This document shows positions 47,080 to 56,888 of a stretch of DNA of 64,000 bases, piece after piece. Each line of letters begins with the position of its first letter. Position 1 is the stretch's first letter. Where the stretch lies: NCBI GenBank assembly GCA_024642705.1, contig JAHEAQ010000019.1:1-64000 (forward strand), in the 5' to 3' direction. The position numbers and the translations under genes were made by a program. The notes beneath the pieces are model-generated. The model was not told the origin of the DNA, made no database searches, and saw only the letters and a list, made by a program, of their open reading frames with translations. This DNA comes from Bacteroidota bacterium. GTDB lineage: Bacteria > Bacteroidota > Bacteroidia > Chitinophagales > Saprospiraceae.

Positions 47080-47533
47080 GTATTCTTAAAGTTTCTAGTA
47101 TTTTTATAATTAATGAAAACTAAATAAAGTATCAAATCAATAATTCTTGCAATCTATAGTAGCAATAAGTTGATTTGTTAAGCCACAAAGGTAAAACAAT
47201 TCTGTAGATACAATAAATTATAAGCAAATTATTAAAGTCTCAAATATCTATAATCAATTCGTAATTAGTTGTTAATAAATTCCAAATGCGGTAAATCTTT
47301 TTTATAAATGGACTTTTATTTTATAAACAATTGAATTAATCTGTTTTACAACTGCTCTTTATGCACAAAACAAGAAATCATTTGACATAAAAATAGCACA
47401 TCCCATCATCATCATTTCTATGCCTTTATTTTAATTAGATGGGCAAGAACTTAAAGTTTTAATATTCAAACTTAATGAATATATGAACTCTGATAAAATT
47501 CCTTATCCTTAATTCAGGTTAGTTAGCATTTGA
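47080..47533. other. 454-bp divergent intergenic region
   Basis: A/T-rich gap between the DoxX-type and EamA genes. Apart from the minus-strand promoter element at 47186-47213 I see no reading frame, strong hairpin or RNA-gene signature. Confidence 0.55.
47186..47213 (-). promoter_or_regulatory. Bacteroidota-type promoter for the DoxX-family gene
   Basis: On the minus strand: TTG (47211-47213), 17 bp, TACCTTTG (47186-47193), a full -7 match with an acceptable spacer. The gene starts 106 bp downstream. Confidence 0.48.
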
Positions 47534-48445
47534 ATGATTTTTTACGATATTTATCCCAAATATCGAAATTTGGAATTTTTGGCATTGTGTATTTTGGTTA
47601 ATGTATTGTTATCCATCATTTTTAAGTTTTTTCCAAAATATGGGATTAATAATTTTCAAGCAATAATTTTCAATTATTTTACTTGTTTGATTGTGGGCAC
47701 CTTTCAGCTAGGCACTTTCCCAGTCCCTGTTAATTTTGTTACCCTTCCATGGTTTCCTTTTGTGATTGGGTTAGGATTCTTATTTATTATTGGTTTTAAT
47801 CTAAATGCTATAGCAAATCAAAAAATAGGGGTTGCTTATACTGCCCTTCTCCAGAAGTTGTCCTTAATTATTCCTAGTTCCTTTGCCCTCCTGTTCTTCA
47901 ATGAATCGGCTACTTTCATAAAAATTCTAGGTATTGTCATTGCGCTCATTGCGATAGCATTCATACAAATGCCTTCAAAAAAAGTAGATGGTCAAATAAA
48001 TGCTATAGAATTTAAGAAAATGACCCTTTTAGGCAGTGGAATATTTATTATTTCTGCAATTATAGAAGTTGTTCTTTTTTATATGAGTAAAGTAGGAATT
48101 TCTGCGGGATCAGATATTGAAATTGTAAGCAGTACATTTGGACTAGCAGGAATATTAGGCTTAATTCTTTTGCTTATTCAATTGTATCAAAAGAAAGTTA
48201 AATTTGAAATGAAAAATGTGTTTGCAGGAATAATTTTAGGGATTCCAAATTTTTATTCTATTTATCTGCTTTTATATTTATTGAATAGAGGTTGGGAAGC
48301 ATCTGTGCTATTTCCAATGAATAATGTAGGAATAATTGGAATGGCTGCTATTGTAGGTTATTTTTTATTTAAAGAAAAACTAAATTCTTATAAATGGATT
48401 GGAATGGGTCTAGCAATTATATCAATAATTTTAATTTCTAAATAA
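47534..48445 (+). CDS. EamA/DMT-family transporter
   Basis: 303-residue membrane protein with about ten helices in two EamA halves, the second ending SYKWIGMGLAIISIILISK. Members export small metabolites or drugs; the substrate is unknown. ATG at 47534. It begins a plus-strand series with the YigZ-like gene 10 bp downstream and coaE after that. Not closely similar to the other EamA protein in the window (6790-7725). Confidence 0.82.
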   Translation: MIFYDIYPKYRNLEFLALCILVNVLLSIIFKFFPKYGINNFQAIIFNYFTCLIVGTFQLGTFPVPVNFVTLPWFPFVIGLGFLFIIGFNLNAIANQKIGVAYTALLQKLSLIIPSSFALLFFNESATFIKILGIVIALIAIAFIQMPSKKVDGQINAIEFKKMTLLGSGIFIISAIIEVVLFYMSKVGISAGSDIEIVSSTFGLAGILGLILLLIQLYQKKVKFEMKNVFAGIILGIPNFYSIYLLLYLLNRGWEASVLFPMNNVGIIGMAAIVGYFLFKEKLNSYKWIGMGLAIISIILISK

Positions 48446-48455
48446 ATCGCATTAA

Positions 48456-49100
48456 ATGTCGGATCATTTTTTAACCATAGCTTCAGAAAAAGAATACTTA
48501 CTTAAAGAAAAATCCAGCAAATTTTATGCTTTTGCTTTTCCAGTTTCAAACATTTCAAATATTGAAGAAAAATTATTGGAGTTAAAAAAAACACATTTGA
48601 AGGCAAGACACTTCTGTTATGGCTACAAATTGGGTATCGATGATAATTTATTCAGGGCAAATGACGATGGCGAACCTTCAGGCACAGCAGGAAAACCAAT
48701 TCTTGGGCAAATTGAAAAGTTAGGATTGACTGATACTTTAGTTGTTGTAGTCAGATATTTTGGCGGAACAAAGCTTGGAACTTCCGGCTTAATTAAAGCT
48801 TATAAAGAATCGGCTGCTTTTGTTTTAAATGAATGTGCAATTATTGAAAAAATTATTACTGGTACAATTTTGATCGAATGTTCGTTTGAATTGGTTGGCG
48901 TTATGATGAACTTATTGAGTTCTAATGCTATTAAAATAGTAAATACCACTTATGATTCTTCAGTAAAGATTTCCATTGAGGTTAGAATGTCTGAATTAGA
49001 ATTAACGATTGTGCAATTAAAAGCTAAATTATTAAATCGGGCTGAAAACGATATAGATGATGAAACTGAAGTCGATGGAGTTTCATTCCACATTGAATAA
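48456..49100 (+). CDS. YigZ/IMPACT family protein
   Basis: 214-residue protein with the UPF0029/IMPACT domain: KARHFCYGYKLG near 50-61, DDGEPSGTAGKPILGQIEKL near 71-90 and VVVVRYFGGTKLGTSGLIKAY near 96-116, followed by a C-terminal ferredoxin-like half. In Bacteroidota it is single copy; a role linked to translation or stress is suspected from the eukaryotic homologue, not shown. ATG start at 48456, 10 bp after the transporter gene. Confidence 0.92.
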   Translation: MSDHFLTIASEKEYLLKEKSSKFYAFAFPVSNISNIEEKLLELKKTHLKARHFCYGYKLGIDDNLFRANDDGEPSGTAGKPILGQIEKLGLTDTLVVVVRYFGGTKLGTSGLIKAYKESAAFVLNECAIIEKIITGTILIECSFELVGVMMNLLSSNAIKIVNTTYDSSVKISIEVRMSELELTIVQLKAKLLNRAENDIDDETEVDGVSFHIE

Positions 49101-49192
49101 AAGTTAAAATGAAATGGTTCGTGTTATTTTAGATTAAAAATTAAAGAAATTTTTAAATTGTGCTTTTCAATTTAAAATGAAAAAATAAATCA

Positions 49193-49792
49193 ATGGGAGC
49201 AAAAAACATAGCGCTTACGGGAGGAATAGGCTCAGGAAAGACTTTTGTGGCATCAATTTTTAGATTAATGGGAATTCCTGTTTATGATTCTGATGAAAAT
49301 GCAAAAAGGTTGATGATTCAGAATAAAAAAGTGGTAAAAAGCATTAAAAAAGAATTTGGAGAAAAAGCATATTTAAGCGAAGGAATGCTCAACAAATCAT
49401 TCATTGCCGAAAATATTTTTAACCATAAAGATAAATTGCAAGCAATGAATAGCATTGTGCACCCAGCAGTTAGAAATGATTATGAAAGATGGGCCTCAGA
49501 ACAAAAAGGTTCCCCATATTTAATTAATGAAGCTGCTTTATTTATTGAAAATGGGACTTACAAAAATTTTGATGCTTTAATAGGAGTTCTTGCGCCCATG
49601 CCGCTTAGAATTAAAAGGATTGTTGAGAGAGACCATCTCTCTTCCATTGAAATTATCGCTCGAATAAATAATCAAAGTACTGACCAGGCAAAATTAGAAG
49701 TGAGCGATTTTATTATCTACAATGACAAAATAGAATCTTTATTTCAACAATGTTCAAAAATTCATCAGCGTTTAATAAATAATAAATATTGA
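49193..49792 (+). CDS. coaE: Dephospho-CoA kinase
   Basis: Last step of coenzyme A synthesis: phosphorylates the 3'-hydroxyl of dephospho-CoA. 199 residues with the P-loop LTGGIGSGKT (8-17), VYDSDENAKRL near 30-40 and the helix containing MNSIVHPAVRNDYERW. ATG start at 49193. It links functionally with panB at 12.0 kb, though the two are far apart. Confidence 0.95.
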   Translation: MGAKNIALTGGIGSGKTFVASIFRLMGIPVYDSDENAKRLMIQNKKVVKSIKKEFGEKAYLSEGMLNKSFIAENIFNHKDKLQAMNSIVHPAVRNDYERWASEQKGSPYLINEAALFIENGTYKNFDALIGVLAPMPLRIKRIVERDHLSSIEIIARINNQSTDQAKLEVSDFIIYNDKIESLFQQCSKIHQRLINNKY

Positions 49793-49816
49793 AGCATAAT
49801 AAAAATCCTATTTTTG
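49789..49816 (+). promoter_or_regulatory. Bacteroidota-type promoter for rocD
   Basis: TTG at 49789-49791, 17-bp spacer, TATTTTTG at 49809-49816 (full TAnnTTTG). The rocD ATG is 17 bp after the box. Its upstream part touches the 3' end of coaE. Confidence 0.5.
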
Positions 49817-49832
49817 TAAAAAAAAGAAGCAA

Positions 49833-51107
49833 ATGTTAGACACTCAACTTTCACCCTCAGAATTAATTGCCTTAGAAGATAGATATGGAGCGCACAATTA
49901 TCATCCGTTACCTGTTGTATTGTGCAAAGGTGAAGGTGTTTTTGTTTGGGATGTAGAAGGTAAAAAATATTATGATTTCTTATCTGCATATTCAGCAGTA
50001 AATCAAGGGCATTGCCACCCAAAGATCATTGATGCGCTGGTATCACAAGCCAAAGAATTAACCTTAACTTCTAGAGCTTTCCATAACGATATATTAGGAA
50101 AGTATGAAAAATACATTGCTGAATATTTTGCTTATGATAAGGTATTACCTGTAAATACTGGAGTTGAAGCTGTAGAAACAGCAATTAAATTATGTCGTAA
50201 ATGGGCATATTTAAAAAAAGGTGTGGAAGCTAATAAAGCAGTTATCATTTTTGCTACGGGCAACTTTCATGGAAGAACTTTAGGCGTCATTTCAGCGTCA
50301 ACAGATCCTTCCTCTACAAAAGGATTTGGGCCTTATCTTCCTGGTATTGAAGTAATTCCATACAATGATATTCCAGCATTAGAGGACGCATTAAAAAATC
50401 CAAATGTTGCAGGCTTTCTAGTAGAACCTATCCAAGGAGAAGCAGGAGTATTTGTTCCAGATGATCAATATTTACCAGAAGCTGCAAGATTGTGCAAAGA
50501 AAATAAAGCATTATTTATAGCAGATGAAGTCCAGACTGGTATTGCCAGAACGGGAAAACTATTAGCAACATGCGGAAATTGCAATTGTAAAAGACATTGT
50601 GAAAATACGCCAGAAGTTAGAGCAGATATTTTAATTTTGGGCAAGGCAATTTCAGGAGGCGTATTTCCTGTATCTGCAGTTCTTGCGGATGATGAAATAA
50701 TGATGTGCATTAAGCCAGGAGAACATGGTTCAACTTTTGGTGGCAATCCCTTGGGTTGTGCAGTTGCAATGGCAGCCTTGGAAGTTGTGAAGGATGAGGA
50801 CCTTTCCATAAATGCAAGAGTCCTTGGTGAGATTTTCAGAACCAGAATGCAAAAACTTATTGATCGTTCCGACTTAATTACATTAGTTCGTGGAAAAGGA
50901 CTTTTGAATGCTATTGTAATCAATGACGATGAGTACAGCTCTACTGCTTGGGATATTTGTATAAAGCTTGCCGAAAACGGATTATTGGCCAAACCAACGC
51001 ATGGTAATATAATTAGATTTGCTCCTCCTCTTGTTATTACAGAAGAGCAACTGAATGAATGTTGTGAAATTATTGAAAAAACAATCTTAACTTTCGGAGC
51101 AAAATAA
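49833..51107 (+). CDS. rocD: Ornithine aminotransferase
   Basis: PLP enzyme converting ornithine and 2-oxoglutarate to glutamate semialdehyde and glutamate. 424 residues; N-terminal [49 protein letters not shown], the [15 protein letters not shown] segment and PLP Lys271 in [10 protein letters not shown]. Between the last two sits a four-cysteine insert (Cys247, 250, 252, 256) that could bind metal. ATG start at 49833. The 985-bp decayed region follows. Confidence 0.95.
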   Translation: MLDTQLSPSELIALEDRYGAHNYHPLPVVLCKGEGVFVWDVEGKKYYDFLSAYSAVNQGHCHPKIIDALVSQAKELTLTSRAFHNDILGKYEKYIAEYFAYDKVLPVNTGVEAVETAIKLCRKWAYLKKGVEANKAVIIFATGNFHGRTLGVISASTDPSSTKGFGPYLPGIEVIPYNDIPALEDALKNPNVAGFLVEPIQGEAGVFVPDDQYLPEAARLCKENKALFIADEVQTGIARTGKLLATCGNCNCKRHCENTPEVRADILILGKAISGGVFPVSAVLADDEIMMCIKPGEHGSTFGGNPLGCAVAMAALEVVKDEDLSINARVLGEIFRTRMQKLIDRSDLITLVRGKGLLNAIVINDDEYSSTAWDICIKLAENGLLAKPTHGNIIRFAPPLVITEEQLNECCEIIEKTILTFGAK

Positions 51108-51125
51108 AACAGTATAAATCTGTCT

Positions 51126-51133
51126 TATCTTTG
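51126..51133 (+). promoter_or_regulatory. Isolated -7-type box downstream of rocD
   Basis: TATCTTTG, a full TAnnTTTG match 19 bp past the rocD stop, with no upstream TTTG partner. A tiny frame of 11 codons (ATG at 51159) follows. Could start a noncoding transcript; could be chance. Confidence 0.18.
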
Positions 51134-51279
51134 CATAAAAAATTGAGGCTAAAATTAAATGGATGCAAGGAATACAATCTATCTGACGTATTAATGTTTT
51201 AGGTAACATATTTTTCGATAACATATCATTTTCTGCTGGCTTGAATTAAATTTAAGTTTATAAATTTTGAAAAACTAGG

Positions 51280-51299
51280 TTTGAGGATTTCTCCTCAAA
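51280..51299 (+). repeat. Perfect 8-bp hairpin downstream of rocD
   Basis: TTTGAGGA, loop TTTC, TCCTCAAA. No T tract follows on either strand, so not a clear intrinsic terminator. Confidence 0.4.
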
Positions 51300-51349
51300 A
51301 TTGAATTTAAGTGATATAAATAAATAATAAGTCTCAATTCTGAGGTTAA

Positions 51350-51884
51350 TTACCAGATTGGCACTTTGAAATAGGATAATATTTTGAAGAGGAGTTTAAA
51401 ATATCTGTAATCTAGACTTTCAATTTTCAACGGAGGCAGATTTTTAAAATGAGCTTCAAGGTCGATTTTCTGGAGTCGAATTCCATTCCATAGTACCTGG
51501 GGGCCCATGCTTGCTAACTTTTCATAATTTATTCCCCACCTCATTCCTTTTTCATTCGACAATTTTTCACTTTTCCGAATCGCCCTTTCTCCTTTATTTG
51601 GATTATATGGTCTTACATTTTTCAACCTTTCAATTGTTGAAACCAATTCTGATTAAGAAGTAATCAATTCTTTCTGATGTCTTCTGTAAAATAAAGCCCC
51701 TGCTCGTTTATTCAACCAGTTATGAGCGAATGTTGCAAAGCAATTTTAACAAAGCTAAAATAATGAGGGAACCGGCTGCAAATCAGACGGATGGGAGGGC
51801 GGCAACTCCAATATTGTTGAGTAAGTATATGCCACCTTCAAAAACATGCTGTGCTATTTCCATTTTAACTTTACATTTTATCAT
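51350..51884 (-). pseudogene. Candidate decayed minus-strand gene, family not recognised
   Basis: Reading the minus strand from ATG 51884 gives a plausible protein start (MIKCKVKMEIAQHVFEGG...) that hits TGA at 51783-51785 but stays open in the same frame with a hydrophobic stretch (FAAGSLIILALLKLL) to 51720. A shift of frame then gives NWLNKRAGALFYRRHQ with a TAA at 51653-51655, after which the same frame is open for 98 codons to 51350. Together these would form a single protein of about 180 residues with two stops and one frameshift. I do not recognise the family. The alternative is non-coding sequence with chance frames. Confidence 0.32.
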
Positions 51885-51892
51885 GTAAAGTT
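51867..51892. repeat. 10-bp perfect hairpin at the 5' end of the decayed frame
   Basis: AACTTTACAT at 51867-51876 and ATGTAAAGTT at 51883-51892 with a six-base loop (TTTATC). It encloses the ATG of the candidate pseudogene. Confidence 0.45.
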
Positions 51893-52093
51893 CGAGCCTG
51901 AGATAGATTATTGGTCTTTAATTATAAATTATTTAAGACTTCAAAATAGAATTTCAAGATATTTCGTTTAATGGTTGACTATACCATTCAAGAAATATAT
52001 TATTTGAGAATAATCGAATTTTACCTAATTTTTCATTATTTGTTTATAAATAATAAAAGTTATTACAATCTTTACATATTAAAATAAGTTTTA

Positions 52094-55000
52094 ATGTATA
52101 AAAAGAAAAGATACATGTTTCAATGTGTTCCCAAAACATTCGCATTAGCATTTTTTGCTTTCTGCACACTCAATATTTTTGCTCAAATTACAACCGAATA
52201 TACAGATGCAGACCGCTATTATAAAACAGGATTAGAATTGTTCGAAAGAGCTAATTTTGGCGTTGCCAAACAGACCTTTCAACAAGCAGAACAAGAATTA
52301 GCCTTTCAATTTGACGAAAGATCGAAGTTATTGAGAACAAAATCTCAATATATGATTGCAAAATCTGCATTAAACGGTGGATTTCCTGAAGGTGAAAAGC
52401 TGATTTTAGATTTTTATAGAAACAATAGACCTGACCCTCTAACTTATTTAGCCATAAAAGACATAGCAAACATCAAATACGAAAGAAGGCTTTATACTGA
52501 AGCTATTACACTTTATAATTTAATTGATGTTTCTAATATTTCAAAAAGCGATCGCATAGAGGTTTTATTCAAAAAAGGTTATTGTTATTTTGTTAAAAAA
52601 GATTTTGTCAATGCTGAAAAAGCTTTAAAGCCAATTCTTGGAGAAGAATCGATATATACCAATCCAACCTATTATTATATGGGAATGGTTAATTTTTTCC
52701 AAGGTGACTATGAAAATTCTGTCGATCAATTTTTCAAACTCAAAAACGACAAGTTATATTCAAGCTTTATCCCTTATTATATCGCCCAAATTTATTTTGC
52801 TAGAAAAGAATATGATAAAGTCATTGATTATGTGCCCCAGCAACTCAAGAACGCTGACCTGAACAGTATTAAAGAAATTAGACACATATTGGGACAAGCC
52901 TATTTTATTAAAAACGATTATGTTCAAGCACTCCCCCATTTAGAATATTATGAGTCAAATTCTAAGAAGATGAGGAAGGAAGATTTTTATCAACTTGCTT
53001 TTACTCAATACAGCCTAGGACTTTTTGCAAAAGCCGCCGAAAATTTCAAAGAATTAAGCAAATTAGATTCAAAACTCGGGCAAGTTAGCAACCATTATTT
53101 AGCAGATTGTTATCTAAAAACAGGCAATAAAGAAGATGCCAGAGTCTCTTTTAAAAATGTTACAAATTTAAATTATGACCAAGAACTTTATGATGAAGCA
53201 ACTTTTAATTTTGGGAAATTATCTGCTGAATTAGGATATGACAGGGCTGCAATAACAGCATTTATAAGTCTGCCAGAAACTTCCAACAATTTTATAGCGG
53301 CTCAAGATGTATTAGGTTCATTATTCGAATCGACAAAGGATTATGAGATGGTCATCACGACTATCGAAGGCATGAAATCTCAATCGCCAAGAATCAAAGA
53401 AGCATACCAAAAAGTTTGCTTAGAAAGTGGTATTCAATTGATCAAAGATGGTAACAGAAAAAATGCCAAATTGATTTTGCTTAAGGGTGTAAAAGTTCCT
53501 GCAAGCCAAGAATATAGCGCCTTAATTTATTATTATTTGGCAGACATCTATCATAATGAAGCAGAATATCAGGAAAGTATTTCTGTTTTAAATAAATATT
53601 TTACTTTGAGTTCATTAGTGTATAACCTTCCTGAAAATGCGAGACTTCATAATGCAAATTACTTACAAGCGTATAATTATTTAAAGCTCAAAAATTATGG
53701 ACAAGCTGCGGAGTTTTTAACTAAGAGTCTGACATTAATGAAACAAGAAGGTTACGAGACTAGTGCTGATTTAAGACAGCAAAGGCTCTTTGCCGATGTG
53801 GTAAGCAGACTAGGTGATTGCTATTTTACATTTAACAAATATGATGAAGCCATTCGCTATTATAATATTGCTTCTAAACTTAACTTTCCAGGCCAAGATT
53901 ATGCTTTTTTTCAACAAAGTATGATAAAAGGATTACAAGGAAAATACTATGATAAAATAGTATTATTAGAAACTTTGGTAAAGACGATTCCAAATTCATC
54001 CATGCTTGATGATGCTTATTTTCAAATGGGCGAAACTCATATGATACTCGAAAATAACAGGGCTGCAGAATTGGCATACTCGAATATTTTGGAACTTAAG
54101 AATAAATCAATTTTAATTACAAGAGCATTACTCAAACTAGGACTTATTGCTTACAACAAAGGAGATGTGCCTAAAGCTACAAAATATTACACCGATATTT
54201 TTAAGAATAATCCTAATAAAAATGAAGCTAAAGAAGCCATTAATGCCTTAGAGGAAATTTACATTCAAGATTTGGGAAGAGCTGATGAATTCATGAACTT
54301 ATTGGAGAAACATGCAGGATATCAGCTAACCAGTTTAGAAAAGGATTCCCTATCCTATTTGGCTGCTCAGGGGCGATTTGACAATGGCGAATACATAGAA
54401 GCTATCAATAGTTATTCTAAATATATTGACAATTATCCGAAAGGCTTAAATAGATTAAAAGCGCTATATAATAGAGCTGAAAGCAATACGATTCTAAAAA
54501 AATATTCTGCAGCTATACCAGATTATGAAGCAATTATCAAGTTAGGTCAGAATGAATATTATGAAGACGCCATCTATAAAGCGGCATTAATATCTTATAA
54601 TGACTTACAGCAATTTGCAGCAGCATTTAATTATTATAGTTTGTTGGATGAAATTACAAAAGATAAATTGATACAATATGAAGCCCAAATTGGTGGATTG
54701 AGGAGCGCATACAGAGTCGGAAATTTGGATGCTATATTGCACATGGCAAATAAAGTGATTAACAATAGTCTTTCCACAAAAGAGGACAAAGCCTTGGCCA
54801 ATTTTTATTCTGGAAAAATGAATTATGTAATCAAATCTTGGGAACCAGCACTCGCCAATTTGTCCCAAGTGGTAATGCTAGTAGACAATGCCAACGCAGC
54901 GGAATCTAAATATTTAATCAACGATATTTATTTCAAACAAAATAAGATTGCATTAGCTGAAGAAAACGCGCTAGAAACAATAAGTAACTCTACTTCTTAT

Positions 55001-55237
55001 CCATTTTGGGTTGCTAAGAATTTAATTCTTCTTTCCGATATATTCATGGTTAAAAAAGATTTTTTCAATGCTAAAGCTGCATTGGAAGCAGTTATTGAAA
55101 ACTTTCCTGAAACAGATGATATCACCAAAGAAGCACATATAAAACTTGCTGCAGCTTTAACTGAAGAAGCAAAAATGACTAGAATTCAGGATACTTCTGA
55201 AATTTTATCACTAGATACCATTAAAAGCAATGACTAA
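52094..55237 (+). CDS. Large secreted TPR-repeat protein
   Basis: 1047-residue exported protein: signal peptide (cleavage near IFAQ, residue 31), then a long run of tetratricopeptide-like helical pairs up to residue 1020, such as ADRYYKTGLELFERANFGVAKQTFQQAE and YYYLADIYHNEAEYQESISVLNKYF when read across their short motifs. Such periplasmic TPR proteins are scaffolds. The stop overlaps the start of the beta-barrel gene by 8 bp, so the two products probably work together. ATG at 52094; ATG at 52115 (MFQCVPK) is an alternative. Confidence 0.85.
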   Translation: MYKKKRYMFQCVPKTFALAFFAFCTLNIFAQITTEYTDADRYYKTGLELFERANFGVAKQTFQQAEQELAFQFDERSKLLRTKSQYMIAKSALNGGFPEGEKLILDFYRNNRPDPLTYLAIKDIANIKYERRLYTEAITLYNLIDVSNISKSDRIEVLFKKGYCYFVKKDFVNAEKALKPILGEESIYTNPTYYYMGMVNFFQGDYENSVDQFFKLKNDKLYSSFIPYYIAQIYFARKEYDKVIDYVPQQLKNADLNSIKEIRHILGQAYFIKNDYVQALPHLEYYESNSKKMRKEDFYQLAFTQYSLGLFAKAAENFKELSKLDSKLGQVSNHYLADCYLKTGNKEDARVSFKNVTNLNYDQELYDEATFNFGKLSAELGYDRAAITAFISLPETSNNFIAAQDVLGSLFESTKDYEMVITTIEGMKSQSPRIKEAYQKVCLESGIQLIKDGNRKNAKLILLKGVKVPASQEYSALIYYYLADIYHNEAEYQESISVLNKYFTLSSLVYNLPENARLHNANYLQAYNYLKLKNYGQAAEFLTKSLTLMKQEGYETSADLRQQRLFADVVSRLGDCYFTFNKYDEAIRYYNIASKLNFPGQDYAFFQQSMIKGLQGKYYDKIVLLETLVKTIPNSSMLDDAYFQMGETHMILENNRAAELAYSNILELKNKSILITRALLKLGLIAYNKGDVPKATKYYTDIFKNNPNKNEAKEAINALEEIYIQDLGRADEFMNLLEKHAGYQLTSLEKDSLSYLAAQGRFDNGEYIEAINSYSKYIDNYPKGLNRLKALYNRAESNTILKKYSAAIPDYEAIIKLGQNEYYEDAIYKAALISYNDLQQFAAAFNYYSLLDEITKDKLIQYEAQIGGLRSAYRVGNLDAILHMANKVINNSLSTKEDKALANFYSGKMNYVIKSWEPALANLSQVVMLVDNANAAESKYLINDIYFKQNKIALAEENALETISNSTSYPFWVAKNLILLSDIFMVKKDFFNAKAALEAVIENFPETDDITKEAHIKLAAALTEEAKMTRIQDTSEILSLDTIKSND

Positions 55238-56888
55238 GCATATAAATCACATCATCACTTTAATATTTATTTTTTTGGGGGCTTTCAATGCGCAAGCTCA
55301 AAAGGTGGACACTATAAAGACGCCAATTAGTAAAGATCTTCCAGCAGAACAAGTTGAAGTTATCAAACAATTTCAAGCTAGACTCGAAGATGCACGAAAA
55401 ATTAACATCGTACCTGAACAAACCGCTTCAAGAAAGTTAGAATCATTTGATTATAACGTCAATATTCGCCCTATCCAATTGGCGTATTTAGACCCAGACA
55501 TCAAACCTATTGCTATGCGTTCTGATATCTTGCCCAAAAAATATAATGGATATGCAAGAGCAGGTTATGGAAACTTTAATGCAATAGACGCAGGAGTTGG
55601 TTATAATTATTTATTTGATTCGGGGTCTGAAATAACTATTATGGGAAACTTTCTTCGAATGAACAATAAAAAAGAAAGCTTTCAAAAATATCAAAATTTA
55701 GATACCAAATTAGGTATTAATCACATCTTCAGCCCTTTAATTGCCTTAAATGTAAATGCAGGTTACCAAAGAAAAAACGTTTTCTTCTTCGGATCTCCTA
55801 TCGATTCCATAGGATTAGACTCTTCATTGTACAATCGAACAATCAGCAAATTTGGCTTCGGAATGAAGGCATTCAATGCTGAAACCAACGTTTATAATGT
55901 AAATTATACTTTTGGTGTTAATTACAATAATGTCAACCTTGTAGATGAAAATTTACTTGAAAACAACTTCATTGTAAATCTTAATGCATCTAAAACAATT
56001 AATGATCATTTCACAATTGTTTTAAATGGAAAAGTTGATTTGACCACTATCTTGGATACTGCCAATTTTAATTATAACAATTACTTTATAAACCCTGGGG
56101 TTGCTTTCAGCAATGAGAAATTAAATGTGCGTGCAAGTGTCAATTTTGGTTTTACAAAGGATAAAACTTATTATCTACCTGACCTAATGTTAAGTTATAG
56201 TCCAGGAGATTACAGAATTATTCCGTATGCATTTTGGAAATCAGAAATACAAAAAAATAATATCGATCATTTAATTGATGTAAATCCATTTTTAAGTACA
56301 GGTATTGTTCCAAATATTGAAAATAGCATTATCAATCGATATGGAATAGGAATGAAAGGTGTTGTTAATGGATTAAGTTATGATGGGCAAATCAATTTTG
56401 GAAAAACGGATAATTTAATTTTATTTAATGCTGTGTTGAATGAGCAAAATTTAAGACAATTTGAAATCTTAAAAGATACTGCCTCAATTCTTCAATTCAA
56501 GGCTGGAGCGGATTATGCTGTGAATGATCATTTCAATATAAACACTGATCTTAGTTTCAACAAATACACTTTAAATGAAAATGAAAAACCTTGGCATTTA
56601 CCTTTGTACCAAATTGATGTAGAAGTCAATTATTTCTTATTAGAAAACAAACTTAAAATCAGTCCTAAACTATTCCTACGTGACGGTACATTTGTTCAAA
56701 ATGAAGACCTATCAATCAAAGAATTGAATCCATTGATTGATTTTAACTTTATGGCTGAATATACTATAAAAAATCAATTTAGCATTTATGGAAAAGTAAA
56801 TAACATCCTAGCGAGTGAGTATCAACTCTGGGATAATTATTCTTATTATGGGTTAAATGCGATGTTTGGATTAAAAGCAGTTTTTTAG
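55230..56888 (+). CDS. Outer membrane beta-barrel protein paired with the TPR protein
   Basis: 552-residue protein with signal peptide (cleavage near NAQA, residue 22) followed by a short linker and about 430 residues of alternating outer-membrane strands (GYARAGYGNFNAIDAGVGY, then NKYTLNENEK and similar), ending MFGLKAVF with a terminal phenylalanine. The C-terminal part resembles the barrel of TonB-dependent receptors, but I see no plug domain or TonB box. Translationally coupled to the TPR gene. Substrate unknown. Confidence 0.83.
   Translation: MTKHINHIITLIFIFLGAFNAQAQKVDTIKTPISKDLPAEQVEVIKQFQARLEDARKINIVPEQTASRKLESFDYNVNIRPIQLAYLDPDIKPIAMRSDILPKKYNGYARAGYGNFNAIDAGVGYNYLFDSGSEITIMGNFLRMNNKKESFQKYQNLDTKLGINHIFSPLIALNVNAGYQRKNVFFFGSPIDSIGLDSSLYNRTISKFGFGMKAFNAETNVYNVNYTFGVNYNNVNLVDENLLENNFIVNLNASKTINDHFTIVLNGKVDLTTILDTANFNYNNYFINPGVAFSNEKLNVRASVNFGFTKDKTYYLPDLMLSYSPGDYRIIPYAFWKSEIQKNNIDHLIDVNPFLSTGIVPNIENSIINRYGIGMKGVVNGLSYDGQINFGKTDNLILFNAVLNEQNLRQFEILKDTASILQFKAGADYAVNDHFNINTDLSFNKYTLNENEKPWHLPLYQIDVEVNYFLLENKLKISPKLFLRDGTFVQNEDLSIKELNPLIDFNFMAEYTIKNQFSIYGKVNNILASEYQLWDNYSYYGLNAMFGLKAVF

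Larger units (their letters stand above)
51108..52093. other. 986-bp gene-poor region with hairpins and a decayed reading frame
   Basis: No intact gene. It holds a TATCTTTG box (51126-51133), a perfect 8-bp stem with TTTC loop (51280-51299), a candidate minus-strand pseudogene (51350-51884) in a locally more GC-rich stretch (about 51690-51860), a 10-bp perfect hairpin (51867-51892) and a 6-bp hairpin (51970-51988). The composition of 51690-51860 differs from the flanks. Confidence 0.6.

Noticed and set aside
50465-50992. 175-codon minus-strand frame inside rocD
   Set aside because: Antisense shadow of a well-conserved enzyme gene; composition is that of a reversed coding strand.
51720-51884. 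Short intact gene starting at ATG 51884
   Set aside because: The frame is broken by TGA at 51783-51785 after 33 codons; treated as part of a candidate pseudogene instead.
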